Positions 6,867-14,412 of a stretch of 20,189 nucleotides of DNA are shown here, in pieces. Position 1 is the stretch's first letter. Each line of letters opens with the position of its first letter. The position numbers and the translations under genes were made by a program. The stretch is from Planktomarina sp. (lineage in GTDB: Bacteria; Pseudomonadota; Alphaproteobacteria; Rhodobacterales; Rhodobacteraceae). The stretch covers positions 1 to 20,189 of the forward strand of contig JADHLF010000043.1 of assembly GCA_016780825.1 (NCBI GenBank), read 5' to 3'. The notes below the pieces were generated by a model, which was not told the origin of the DNA, searched no databases, and saw nothing but the letters and a program-made list of their open reading frames with translations.

Positions 6867-8014
6867 TTGAATTTTGGCCTTGGACGGTGAACATGGGCGC
6901 TTTGCATCAAACCAAAGCCGAGCAGTAAGATCAGCATAGCAGATCCGCCATAGCTCACCAATGGCAAGGGCACGCCGACAACGGGCGCCAGCCCCATGAC
7001 CATGGCCATATTTACCGCAAAAAATAAAAAGAAGGTGATGCCAATGCCGAGAGTCAATAGGGCGGAGAAGCGGTCTTTATTGCTGAGGGCCGAGGCAATA
7101 CAGGCCAGAACCACCAAAGTGTAGAGGCCCAAAAGCGAGATTGAACCGATGAACCCGAATTCTTCGGATAGGGTGGTAAAGATGAAATCCGTATGTTTTT
7201 CAGGCAAAAAGTTGAGCCGCGATTGGGTGCCCTGCATCAAGCCCCGCCCAGTCCAACCTCCCGAACCGAGAGCGATTTTCGCCTGGGTGATGTGATAACC
7301 GGCGCCCAATGGGTCCCGATCTGGATTTAAAAATGTGTCAATCCGGCTGTATTGATAGTCTTTGAGCAATTGCCAGCCGGTGCCACGGGTTTGAAATACG
7401 GCAACAACAAGACCAATACCGCTGCTGATGATCGTTGCAAAATAAGCCCAATGCACCCCGGCCAGAAACATGATCGCGCCGCCGCCCATGATCAACAACA
7501 ATGAGGTGCCAAGATCAGGTTGTCGGAGCACTAAAAACACCGGGATTAAAATCAAGAGCGCGGGCAGCAAGACCCAAAATGGCTGCGAAATTTGGTTGCG
7601 GGGCAACCAATCATAATAGGCAGCCAGCACCAGAACCAAAGCAATTTTCATCACCTCGGAGGGTTGCAGGCGCATGAAGCCAAGATCGATCCATCTTTGG
7701 GCCCCCATGCCGGTTGTGCCGACGAATTCCACCGCGATGAGCAAGAGTATCGCCAGGCAATAGGCCGGGAAAGAAATGTTGCGCCAAAACCAAATCGGCA
7801 CCATCGCCACCACAAAAAGTCCGATCATTCCCAAGAAGAAACGCAGCATTTGAGGTTGTGCCCAGCGGTCAATTTGACCGCCAGCGACCGAGTAAAGCAT
7901 AACAAATCCCACGCCAGAAATCGCTGTCAGGAGGATCAAAATTGGCCAATTGAGCGCCAGGATTTTTCGAAATCCGACGGGCACGGCGGCCAGGTTATGC
8001 TCAAGATAGCTCAT
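6863..8014 (-). CDS. rodA: Rod-shape-determining protein RodA (SEDS glycosyltransferase)
   Basis: A 383-residue inner-membrane protein with about ten membrane helices, the peptidoglycan glycosyltransferase of the elongasome that works with PBP2. SEDS hallmarks include GAQRWIDLGFMRLQPSEVMK near the middle, LRQPDLGTSLL, the GLMQGTQSRLNFLPEKHTDFIF region, and the C-terminal PLVSYGGSAML segment. I use the ATG at 8014; AGG lies seven bases upstream, and this ATG overlaps the mrdA stop as ATGA. The twelve extra upstream codons in the open frame lie inside mrdA and are rejected. It is cotranscribed with mrdA and ghrA. Confidence 0.95.
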   Translation of the reverse strand: MSYLEHNLAAVPVGFRKILALNWPILILLTAISGVGFVMLYSVAGGQIDRWAQPQMLRFFLGMIGLFVVAMVPIWFWRNISFPAYCLAILLLIAVEFVGTTGMGAQRWIDLGFMRLQPSEVMKIALVLVLAAYYDWLPRNQISQPFWVLLPALLILIPVFLVLRQPDLGTSLLLIMGGGAIMFLAGVHWAYFATIISSGIGLVVAVFQTRGTGWQLLKDYQYSRIDTFLNPDRDPLGAGYHITQAKIALGSGGWTGRGLMQGTQSRLNFLPEKHTDFIFTTLSEEFGFIGSISLLGLYTLVVLACIASALSNKDRFSALLTLGIGITFFLFFAVNMAMVMGLAPVVGVPLPLVSYGGSAMLILLLGFGLMQSAHVHRPRPKFK

Positions 8015-9963
8015 GTTTGCACCTGTCCTTTTCTGTCCAGCGTGCTCCAATCAAAGAGTTTTGGGGCCAATTGCTCTTGCTCTTGTTTGACCTGCGCTTT
8101 GACGCCCGCGGGATAGTGGTTCAGCTCTGGCATTTGGCCGGTCAAAGCAAACAATGTAATGTCGCGCGCGATTGGGGCGGCTGTGGCGCTGCCGCCACCG
8201 CCGTGCTCCACCACAACTGCAACGGCAACTTTGGGATTGTCATAGGGGGCATAGTCGACAAAGAGCGCGTGGTCGCGCTTGTCCCAAGGTAGATCCTCAT
8301 TGCTGATCACCCCGGTCAATCGCTCCTCTGCCGTGATGCGCCGCACCTGGGCTGTTCCGGTCTTGCCGGCCATTTGGAGCTCGGGGCTGACAATGCGCTT
8401 GCTATAGGCTGTGCCTTTTTTGGTGTTGGTCACGGCAAACATCGCCCGTTGCACCACCTTCAGATGTGCGGGATCTACATCCAAAGGAGCGCCAGTCCCC
8501 AATGGCATGGCCGTTTCGTCGATGGAGTGCACCAATCTGGGCTGCACCGCCCGCCCGGTTCCCAATCGCGCCGCCATGATGGCCAATTGCAGGGGCGAGG
8601 CCAATACATAGCCCTGCCCGATAGAGGCATTGACCGTGTCGCCGAGCAGCCAGGTTTTGCCGAAAGATTTTTCTTTCCACTCCCGCGTTGGAGTGACGCC
8701 CCGGCCTACCGCACTCAGCGGCAGATCGTGATATTCGCCCAAGCCAAACCGGCGGGCCATGGCGGAAATTTTGTCGATACCAACTTTTTGGCTTATGGAA
8801 TAGAAAAAGACATCGCAGCTCTGCGCGATACTGTCTTCAACATTTAAACTGCCATGACCTTGCCGTTTCCAGCAGTGGAAACGATTGTTGGAAATCTCGA
8901 AATGCCCGGGGCAAAAAACCGTATCATCTGGGCTCAATACCCCATCTTCCAAGGCGGCGAGGGCCGTGATCATCTTGAAGGTCGAGGCCGGCGAATAGGT
9001 GCCTTGCACCGCTTTGGCGCGCAGCGGACCAAAAACATCATCACGCAGGGCATTGTAATTTTTGCTCGATATGCCGCGCACAAAGAGATTTGGATCAAAG
9101 GTCGGGCTTGACGCCACCGCCAAGAGATCTCCGGTGGCGCAATCAATCACCACGGCGGAGGCAGACAACCCATCCATCCGCGCCAAAGCGTAGTTTTGGA
9201 TCTTACTGTCGATGGTGAGCTTGACAGTGGCGCCTGGCTGGCCTTCGGCGCGTTCCAATTCGCGCATCACCCGACCGACGGCATTCACTTCAATGCGCTG
9301 GTGTCCCGCAGAGCCGCGCAGCCTGTGCTCCATCTGCGCCTCAACCCCGGTTTTGCCGACCTGAAACCGCGGGATTTGTAACAGCGGATCGGGATCCTCT
9401 GTGCGCGATAGATAATGATCGCTCACCGGGCCGACATAGCCCACCACATGGGCCAAATTTTCCTTTTGTGGATAGATCCGAGACAATCCGACGTCCGTTA
9501 AGAGCCCAGGTAGGGCCGGGGCATTGGCCGCCACGCGTGCGAAATCATCCCAATTGAGATTTTCGGTGATGGTCACCGGCACAAAGGCACTGCGGCGCGA
9601 TAATTCTCTGCGGGCTTTTTCCAGATCACTTGGGGTGATCGCAATCAGCTTTTGCAATTGCGTCAAAACTTGATCGACATCTTCGGTGTCTTCACGAACC
9701 AGCAATATCCGATAGTTGGGTACATTGCTGGCAACTGGCCGCCCATCTCGGTCAAACATAATGCCGCGTGCCGGGGGCAAGAGCCGCATGTTGATGCGAT
9801 TTTCTTCTGCCAAAAGCCGGAATTTTTCGGCCTCCTGAACCTGGAGATACCGCATGCGTGCGCCCAGAGCCGTGATCACACTCAGCTGCAAGGCACCGAC
9901 CAGAAGGGTCCGCCGAGACAGTTTTTGGGCTGAGTTTATGATCTCATTGGGATTGTATTTCAT
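8011..9963 (-). CDS. mrdA: Penicillin-binding protein 2 (elongasome transpeptidase)
   Basis: A class B penicillin-binding protein of 650 residues that cross-links lateral-wall peptidoglycan in complex with RodA. It has a short cytoplasmic N-terminus and one membrane anchor (about 18-36). A PBP-dimerisation domain begins at LLPPARGIMFDRDG (61-74). The transpeptidase domain carries STFK (327-330, catalytic Ser327), SCD (382-384) at the second motif and KTG (534-536). The start at 9963 has GAGG eight bases upstream and overlaps the mreD stop as ATGA; the longer frame to 10035 runs into mreD. A hydrophilic 40-residue tail ends in DRKGQVQT. Confidence 0.96.
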   Translation of the reverse strand: MKYNPNEIINSAQKLSRRTLLVGALQLSVITALGARMRYLQVQEAEKFRLLAEENRINMRLLPPARGIMFDRDGRPVASNVPNYRILLVREDTEDVDQVLTQLQKLIAITPSDLEKARRELSRRSAFVPVTITENLNWDDFARVAANAPALPGLLTDVGLSRIYPQKENLAHVVGYVGPVSDHYLSRTEDPDPLLQIPRFQVGKTGVEAQMEHRLRGSAGHQRIEVNAVGRVMRELERAEGQPGATVKLTIDSKIQNYALARMDGLSASAVVIDCATGDLLAVASSPTFDPNLFVRGISSKNYNALRDDVFGPLRAKAVQGTYSPASTFKMITALAALEDGVLSPDDTVFCPGHFEISNNRFHCWKRQGHGSLNVEDSIAQSCDVFFYSISQKVGIDKISAMARRFGLGEYHDLPLSAVGRGVTPTREWKEKSFGKTWLLGDTVNASIGQGYVLASPLQLAIMAARLGTGRAVQPRLVHSIDETAMPLGTGAPLDVDPAHLKVVQRAMFAVTNTKKGTAYSKRIVSPELQMAGKTGTAQVRRITAEERLTGVISNEDLPWDKRDHALFVDYAPYDNPKVAVAVVVEHGGGGSATAAPIARDITLFALTGQMPELNHYPAGVKAQVKQEQEQLAPKLFDWSTLDRKGQVQT

Positions 9964-10499
9964 CGCGTGGTCCTCGGCGCGCTCGGGTGCAAGGTCTGCG
10001 TGAGAGCGAAGCGCAACATGAGGCGGAAGAGCCATTTACAGATCGGATAGATCAATATGCTCAACAGCACTTGGACAATATATTGTTTCACATCCGGAAC
10101 CGGTAAAAATGTGAACATTAACGCGAAATAATGGACCAAAAAGCTCACCCCCATCACCAAGGATACAATGAACCATTCATAAAGAAACAGAACTTCCTTT
10201 CGGCCACGCGTCCGCATGCGCAGGAAAATGGAGGCGCAGAGCACGATCAAGGTCCAGAGGCCGGGGGGGCTTTGTAAAATGGCATCCGCAAACAAAAAGG
10301 CCAGGGTGATGAGGATCGGGCTCATGACATCCGGGCGCCGTATGATCCAGGCAAAGGTGATGGCGAGCGGCACATCTGCTGGGGCAAAGGGATAGGGCAG
10401 GCTTTGCAGCGGAAGAGTTTGCACCAAAACCACCAGCGCAACAATCGCAAGATAGGTCAGTTGCAGGCGAAAGACGCGCAGAGGAGGATCTTGCATCAT
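9960..10499 (-). CDS. mreD: Rod-shape-determining protein MreD
   Basis: A small polytopic inner-membrane protein (179 residues, five or six hydrophobic segments, e.g. LTYLAIVALVVLVQTL and WFIVSLVMGVSFLVHYF) of the elongasome. MreD sequences are poorly conserved, so identity comes from size, hydrophobic profile and position between mreC and mrdA. Two ATGs are adjacent (10499 and 10496). The GGGGGGAGC upstream sits almost against the first and about four bases from the second, so initiation at 10496 is possible. Either start overlaps the mreC stop. A basic tail ends in PSAPRTTR. Confidence 0.9.
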   Translation of the reverse strand: MMQDPPLRVFRLQLTYLAIVALVVLVQTLPLQSLPYPFAPADVPLAITFAWIIRRPDVMSPILITLAFLFADAILQSPPGLWTLIVLCASIFLRMRTRGRKEVLFLYEWFIVSLVMGVSFLVHYFALMFTFLPVPDVKQYIVQVLLSILIYPICKWLFRLMLRFALTQTLHPSAPRTTR

Positions 10500-11380
10500 G
10501 GCTCCCCCCGTGGCTCAGGCAGTTGCACCCCGACCAGATCACCCGCGGTTGGGATGGCTTCGCGGGGTTGGTGACGCACCACGCGTAGGAATTCGAGCCT
10601 TTGCATATCGGCCGCCAATCGCACGCGAAGCCGTCCAGATTGGGTTTGGGTGACCTGGCCGACCAAAAGGCCCGATGGAAAGACCCCGCCATCCCCTGAG
10701 GTCACCACGCGATCCCCCGGTCGGACGGTTTCGGGGGTTTCCAAGAATTCCAATGGTGGACGGCTGGTGTTGTCGCCAACAATCATAGCGCGCTGTCCGT
10801 TGGATTCGATTGAGACCGCAATGCGGCTCGAGGTGTCTGTGAGTAAAATCACCCGTGAGGTCCGCTCCCCCACGCCAGCAATACGGCCCACCAGGCCGAT
10901 GCCATCAATGGCTGCCCATCCGTCCACAATCCCATCGCGTCGCCCGACATTGAGCAATACCGTCTGGCGGAACGGGCTGCCACTGTCGGCCAGAACCACA
11001 CCGGTGATTTTTGTGAACTTTGGATCGAGCCGCACATTGTTCAGATCCAGCAACCGCGCGTTCTCCTGCTCGCGTTGGAGCGCCGCTTCTTTCCAGGCCT
11101 TCATCTGCTGCAACTCGCGCCGCAGCTCTTGGTTTTGCTGATAGATCCGCGTGTAACTGCGCGCTGAGCGCAGGATGTTGGCCGCCGAGGTCACCGGGGC
11201 CATCATGGCGGAGAAATTGGGGATGACGCGATCGGTGATTTCCATGCGCAGCCGCTCGATGCGCGGACTGTCAATGCGCCAGAGCAGAAAGAGCCCAAGA
11301 AGCATAACGACCAAAGCGCCCAGCATCAGCCGACCAAGGGCCGTTGAATAGCGATCTGGCGTGTTACGATCCCGTGCCAT
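10496..11380 (-). CDS. mreC: Rod-shape-determining protein MreC
   Basis: A bitopic periplasmic scaffold protein of the elongasome (294 residues). A short cytoplasmic N-terminus is followed by a membrane helix (about 16-35, LGRLMLGALVVMLLGLFLLW). A coiled coil follows (about 75-112, QQNQELRRELQQMKAW), then the two beta-barrel domains, with GVVLADSGSPFRQTVLLNVG and GIGLVGRIAGVGERTSRVIL segments typical of MreC. The ATG at 11380 has AGGGGAG immediately upstream. It starts 30 bases after mreB and its stop overlaps mreD. Confidence 0.94.
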   Translation of the reverse strand: MARDRNTPDRYSTALGRLMLGALVVMLLGLFLLWRIDSPRIERLRMEITDRVIPNFSAMMAPVTSAANILRSARSYTRIYQQNQELRRELQQMKAWKEAALQREQENARLLDLNNVRLDPKFTKITGVVLADSGSPFRQTVLLNVGRRDGIVDGWAAIDGIGLVGRIAGVGERTSRVILLTDTSSRIAVSIESNGQRAMIVGDNTSRPPLEFLETPETVRPGDRVVTSGDGGVFPSGLLVGQVTQTQSGRLRVRLAADMQRLEFLRVVRHQPREAIPTAGDLVGVQLPEPRGEP

Positions 11381-11410
11381 AAGCTCCCCTAAGGGTTGAG
11401 CGGTTAACGT

Positions 11411-12448
11411 TTAACTATCGTAGTCAATAACATGGGCGAGCTGTTTTTCATATTCCAAAGCCTTACCCGTGCCAAGCGCGACGCAGTTGAGGCTTTCCTC
11501 TGCAACCGAGACAGCCAGGCCGGTCTGTTCGCGCAGCGCGAAGTCCAATTCGCCCAGCAAAGCCCCACCACCGGTGAGCATGACGCCCCGGTCTACGATA
11601 TCGGCGGCCAAATCTGGCGGGGTGGCCTCCAATGCGGTCATCACGGCTTCGCAAATTTGTTGCACCGGTTCGGCCAGGGCCTCGGCCACTTGTGCCTGGC
11701 TGATTTCGGTTTCTTTGGGCACGCCATTGAGCAGGTCACGCCCACGAATAGCCATGGCAGCACCGCGGCCGTCATCAGGCATGCGCGCGGTTCCGATTGT
11801 GGTTTTAATCCGCTCTGCGGTGGCTTCTCCAACCAAAAGGTTATGCTGGCGGCGAAGATAGCTGATAATGGCCTCATCCATCCGGTCACCACCGACGCGC
11901 GCCGAGCGGGCATAGACGATATCTGCCAATGACATAACCGCCACCTCTGTTGTTCCGCCGCCGATATCGACGACCATAGAGCCCGTGGGATCCGTGATGG
12001 GCATGCCGGCACCAATGGCCGCTGCAATCGGCTCTGCGATCAAGCCGGCCCGGCGCGCCCCAGCTGAAAGGACAGATTGACGGATGGCGCGTTTTTCCAC
12101 CGGAGTGGCTCCATGGGGTACGCAGACGATGATTTTGGGTTTGGAAAAGGTGGTGCGCTTGTGAACTTTGCGGATGAAATGCTTGATCATTTCTTCGGCT
12201 ACGTCAAAATCAGCAATGACCCCATCGCGCATCGGGCGAATGGCTTGAATGGAGCCCGGGGTCCGGCCAAGCATGAGCTTGGCATCTTCGCCAAAGGCCA
12301 GCGCTTTTTTCTGACCATCCTTGACTTGATAGGCCACGACGGAGGGTTCGTTTAAAACGATTCCCTTGCCGCGCACATAGACCAGAGTATTGGCTGTGCC
12401 CAAATCAATCGCCATATCTGAAGAAAAGAGACCACCAAGTCCAAACAT
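11411..12448 (-). CDS. mreB: Rod-shape-determining protein MreB (bacterial actin)
   Basis: An actin-like ATPase of 345 residues that forms membrane-bound filaments directing lateral wall synthesis. The phosphate motifs are DLGTANTLVY (from residue 15) and VVDIGGGTTEVAVM; VMLTGGGALL gives the adenosine motif. The N-terminal MFGLGGLFSS is short and hydrophobic, as expected for the membrane-binding sequence. I use the ATG at 12448; the frame also opens with a TTG two codons earlier, but the ATG fits the family and has GGGGCG about six bases upstream. First gene of the six-gene operon, with its own candidate promoter (12503-12531) behind the leuA 3' hairpin. Confidence 0.97.
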   Translation of the reverse strand: MFGLGGLFSSDMAIDLGTANTLVYVRGKGIVLNEPSVVAYQVKDGQKKALAFGEDAKLMLGRTPGSIQAIRPMRDGVIADFDVAEEMIKHFIRKVHKRTTFSKPKIIVCVPHGATPVEKRAIRQSVLSAGARRAGLIAEPIAAAIGAGMPITDPTGSMVVDIGGGTTEVAVMSLADIVYARSARVGGDRMDEAIISYLRRQHNLLVGEATAERIKTTIGTARMPDDGRGAAMAIRGRDLLNGVPKETEISQAQVAEALAEPVQQICEAVMTALEATPPDLAADIVDRGVMLTGGGALLGELDFALREQTGLAVSVAEESLNCVALGTGKALEYEKQLAHVIDYDS

Positions 12449-12472
12449 CCGCAACGCCCCATAGGTATGAAC

Positions 12473-12492
12473 CTAAGCCAACTCAGGCTTAG
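12473..12492 (-). promoter_or_regulatory. Hairpin at the start of the mreB leader
   Basis: CTAAGCC (12473-12479) and GGCTTAG (12486-12492) form a perfect seven-base inverted repeat with a six-base loop, placed right after the predicted mreB transcription start. It could stabilise the 5' end of the mRNA or be an operator. Seen in sequence; role unknown. Confidence 0.4.
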
Positions 12493-12502
12493 AATTTTCC
12501 CA

Positions 12503-12531
12503 TCTATAGGGTTTAGGCGACGTCTTTCCAA
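12503..12531 (-). promoter_or_regulatory. Candidate promoter of the mreB operon
   Basis: On the minus strand TTGGAA (12526-12531) and TATAGA (12503-12508) are separated by exactly 17 bases, which predicts a leader of about 48 bases before the mreB ATG. It would let the operon be expressed independently of leuA. Called by eye. Confidence 0.5.
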
Positions 12532-12534
12532 GGC

Positions 12535-12561
12535 CTTGTAGGGTGGTTTTCACCCTACAAG
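12535..12561 (-). terminator. leuA: Strong hairpin between leuA and mreB
   Basis: CTTGTAGGGTG (12535-12545) and CACCCTACAAG (12551-12561) form a perfect 11-base stem with a five-base loop, about 27 bases after the leuA stop. No T run follows on either strand, so it is not a textbook intrinsic terminator. It may form the leuA mRNA 3' end or limit read-through into mreB. Confidence 0.55.
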
Positions 12562-12588
12562 CCGTCAAATTGGAGAAATGGGCGGGGA

Positions 12589-14154
12589 TCAGCCGGCGTC
12601 TTTATAGGAAACCGATTTCAAGTCCTCGCCTGGGGCTGATTTTTCGCGCCTCACGATCAAGCGGTTTAAGGCGTTGATATAGGCTTTGGCTGAGGCCACC
12701 ACCGTATCCGTATCTGCCGATTGCCCCGTTGCGATCTTGCCATCTTCCTCCATCCGCACGCTGACGGTGGCCTGCGCATCGGTGCCTTCGGTCACCGCAT
12801 TCACTTGATAAAGCTGCAAATGCGCCGCGTGAGGGTAGAGCTCTTTGACTGCCTTAAAGGTTGCATCGACCGGGCCGTCACCGATGGCGGTGACGCTGTG
12901 CACAACCCCATCAATGGACAACTCTAAGCTCGCCTCCTGCGGGCCCTGCGTGCCGCAGATTACGCGCAAGGATTTGAGGTGGAGGTGATCGGATTGCTCG
13001 TCGGCCATGTCTGCCCGAACCAAGGCCAGTAGATCTTCGTCAAACACTTCCTTTTTGCGATCCGCCAGATCTTTGAAGCGCACAAAGACGTCGTTCAATT
13101 GATTGTCTGCCAAATCAATGCCCAAATCTTTGAGCTTGGAACGCAATGCGGCGCGGCCGGAATGTTTGCCCATGACCAAGTTGGTCTCGCTCAAACCTAC
13201 ATCTTCAGGACGCATGATCTCAAAGGTCTCGGCATTTTTGAGCATGCCATCTTGGTGAATTCCGCTCTCATGGGCAAAGGCATTTTTGCCGACGATGGCT
13301 TTGTTAAACTGCACTGCAAAGCCTGACACTGTGGCCACGCGGCGGCTGATGGCCATGATTTTTGTGCTGTCGATCTGCGTGCGATAGGGCATGATGTCGT
13401 TGCGAACCTTCATGGCCATCACAACCTCTTCAAGAGCCGTGTTGCCAGCGCGCTCTCCCAAGCCATTGATCGTACATTCTATTTGACGCGCACCCGCATC
13501 CACAGCAGCCAAGGAATTGGCGGTGGCCATGCCCAGATCGTTGTGGCAATGGGTGGCAAAAATCACGTCTGAGGCGCCAGGCACATCCCTAATCAAACGT
13601 CCAATCAGCTCTGCGCTTTCGCGCGGCGCAGTATAGCCGACCGTGTCGGGAATGTTAATCGTGCTTGCGCCGGCCTTAATGGCGATTTCAATGGTGCGGC
13701 AGAGGTAGTCATATTCCGTGCGTGTGGCATCCATTGGCGACCATTGCACATTGTCGCAGAGATTGCGGGCATGGGTGACCGTTTCGTGAATGCGCTCGGC
13801 CATTTCATCTTGGGTCAGGTTCGGAATGGCACGGTGCAAGGGGGATGTGCCAATAAATGTATGAATTCGGGGTTGGGCCGCATGGCGCACGGCCTCGGCA
13901 CAGCGATCAATATCCTTGAAATTGGCACGGGCAAGCCCGCAGATCACCGCGTTTTTGCTGCGTTTGGCAATGTCGCTGACGGCCTTGAAATCCCCTTCCG
14001 AGGCGATTGGAAATCCAGCTTCAATGATATCGACGCCCATATCATCAAGCATTTCGGCCAATTCAAGCTTTTCGGAATGGGTCATGGTTGCGCCGGGGCT
14101 TTGTTCACCGTCACGCAAAGTGGTGTCGAAAATATATACACGATCTTGGGTCAT
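12589..14154 (-). CDS. leuA: 2-isopropylmalate synthase
   Basis: First committed enzyme of leucine synthesis: acetyl-CoA plus 2-oxoisovalerate gives 2-isopropylmalate. The 521-residue length matches the long LeuA form, with a catalytic TIM barrel and a C-terminal allosteric domain that binds leucine. The barrel carries FDTTLRDGEQSPGATM (9-24) and the metal-binding THCHNDLGMA (His202, His204). A subdomain follows, with HESGIHQDGMLKN, and then the regulatory domain from about residue 390. The ATG at 14154 gives the family N-terminus; its Shine-Dalgarno is weak (AGAAGAAC). It stands alone, upstream of mreB on the same strand. The 250-base upstream region carries a Leu-codon leader peptide and alternative hairpins, so it is probably regulated by leucine supply as well as by feedback. 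Confidence 0.97.
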   Translation of the reverse strand: MTQDRVYIFDTTLRDGEQSPGATMTHSEKLELAEMLDDMGVDIIEAGFPIASEGDFKAVSDIAKRSKNAVICGLARANFKDIDRCAEAVRHAAQPRIHTFIGTSPLHRAIPNLTQDEMAERIHETVTHARNLCDNVQWSPMDATRTEYDYLCRTIEIAIKAGASTINIPDTVGYTAPRESAELIGRLIRDVPGASDVIFATHCHNDLGMATANSLAAVDAGARQIECTINGLGERAGNTALEEVVMAMKVRNDIMPYRTQIDSTKIMAISRRVATVSGFAVQFNKAIVGKNAFAHESGIHQDGMLKNAETFEIMRPEDVGLSETNLVMGKHSGRAALRSKLKDLGIDLADNQLNDVFVRFKDLADRKKEVFDEDLLALVRADMADEQSDHLHLKSLRVICGTQGPQEASLELSIDGVVHSVTAIGDGPVDATFKAVKELYPHAAHLQLYQVNAVTEGTDAQATVSVRMEEDGKIATGQSADTDTVVASAKAYINALNRLIVRREKSAPGEDLKSVSYKDAG

Positions 14155-14185
14155 AGGACTGTTCTTCTGCTAGGATTTTGGAAGG

Positions 14186-14245
14186 TTTCGGCGCTGGGCT
14201 TAGGTGAGCGTCCCGCGCCGAAAAGCACGCTCAGCCTAGGCTAAG
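14186..14245 (-). promoter_or_regulatory. leuA: Putative leucine attenuator region upstream of leuA
   Basis: Two perfect inverted repeats are interleaved, so they cannot both form as simple hairpins. Stem A pairs 14227-14233 with 14205-14211 (TGAGCGT/ACGCTCA, seven pairs) and can be lengthened by CTTAG/CTAAG (14241-14245 with 14199-14203). Stem B pairs 14215-14223 with 14186-14194 (TTTCGGCGC/GCGCCGAAA, nine pairs, 20-base loop). The stop codon of the Leu leader peptide lies in the first arm of stem A, so a ribosome reaching it would block A and free B. No T run follows stem B. The attenuation mechanism is inferred. Confidence 0.55.
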
Positions 14246-14281
14246 TGTTAGAAGGAGGAGTTGCTCAATCATATGGTCCAT
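14231..14281 (-). CDS. leuA leader peptide (Leu-rich, 16 residues)
   Basis: A short minus-strand frame encodes MDHMIEQLLLLTLSLG and stops with TGA at 14231-14233. Six of its 16 codons are Leu, four of them consecutive (CTC CTC CTT CTA), followed by CTT and CTA. None is the common CTG, and CTA is normally rare in this kind of genome. It lies 76 bases before the leuA ATG and runs into the interleaved hairpins. That is the arrangement of classical Leu leader peptides such as enterobacterial leuL, although the peptide itself is not similar. No strong Shine-Dalgarno is visible (AGGG sits close to the first ATG), and the second ATG at 14272 is an alternative start. It probably acts through translation speed; the product is not expected to matter. 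Confidence 0.7.
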   Translation of the reverse strand: MDHMIEQLLLLTLSLG

Positions 14282-14301
14282 GGCCCTAGGTATACCTGTG
14301 A

Positions 14302-14324
14302 TTTTCCAAATGGGAAGTGGAAAA
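14302..14324. repeat. Inverted repeat in the leuA-SDR intergenic region
   Basis: TTTTCCA (14302-14308) and TGGAAAA (14318-14324) are perfect inverted copies separated by nine bases. The repeat touches the candidate leuA -10 element and would cover the start of transcription, so it is a possible operator. No regulator is identified. Confidence 0.35.
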
Positions 14325-14353
14325 ATATGTTAAAACCTGATGCGCAGGCGCAA
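14324..14353 (-). promoter_or_regulatory. leuA: Candidate leuA promoter
   Basis: On the minus strand TTGCGC (14348-14353) and CATATT (14324-14329) are separated by 18 bases. Transcription would start about 35 bases before the leader peptide ATG. The hexamers are weak matches, so this is only a candidate. Confidence 0.3.
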
Positions 14354-14412
14354 ATTGTGGCAAAATGCGGCCCTGTGGTGGCCCTATGGATGATGCGCCC
14401 TACCTCTGAGAC

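Noticed and set aside
11403..11415. GTTAA/TTAAC palindrome at the mreB stop
   Set aside because: Five pairs with a three-base loop inside an operon; too short to support a role.
14221..14245. Small hairpin plus TTTT inside the leuA leader as an intrinsic terminator
   Set aside because: The stem has only six pairs with one wobble and the four T start five bases away; the interleaved stems A and B explain the region better.
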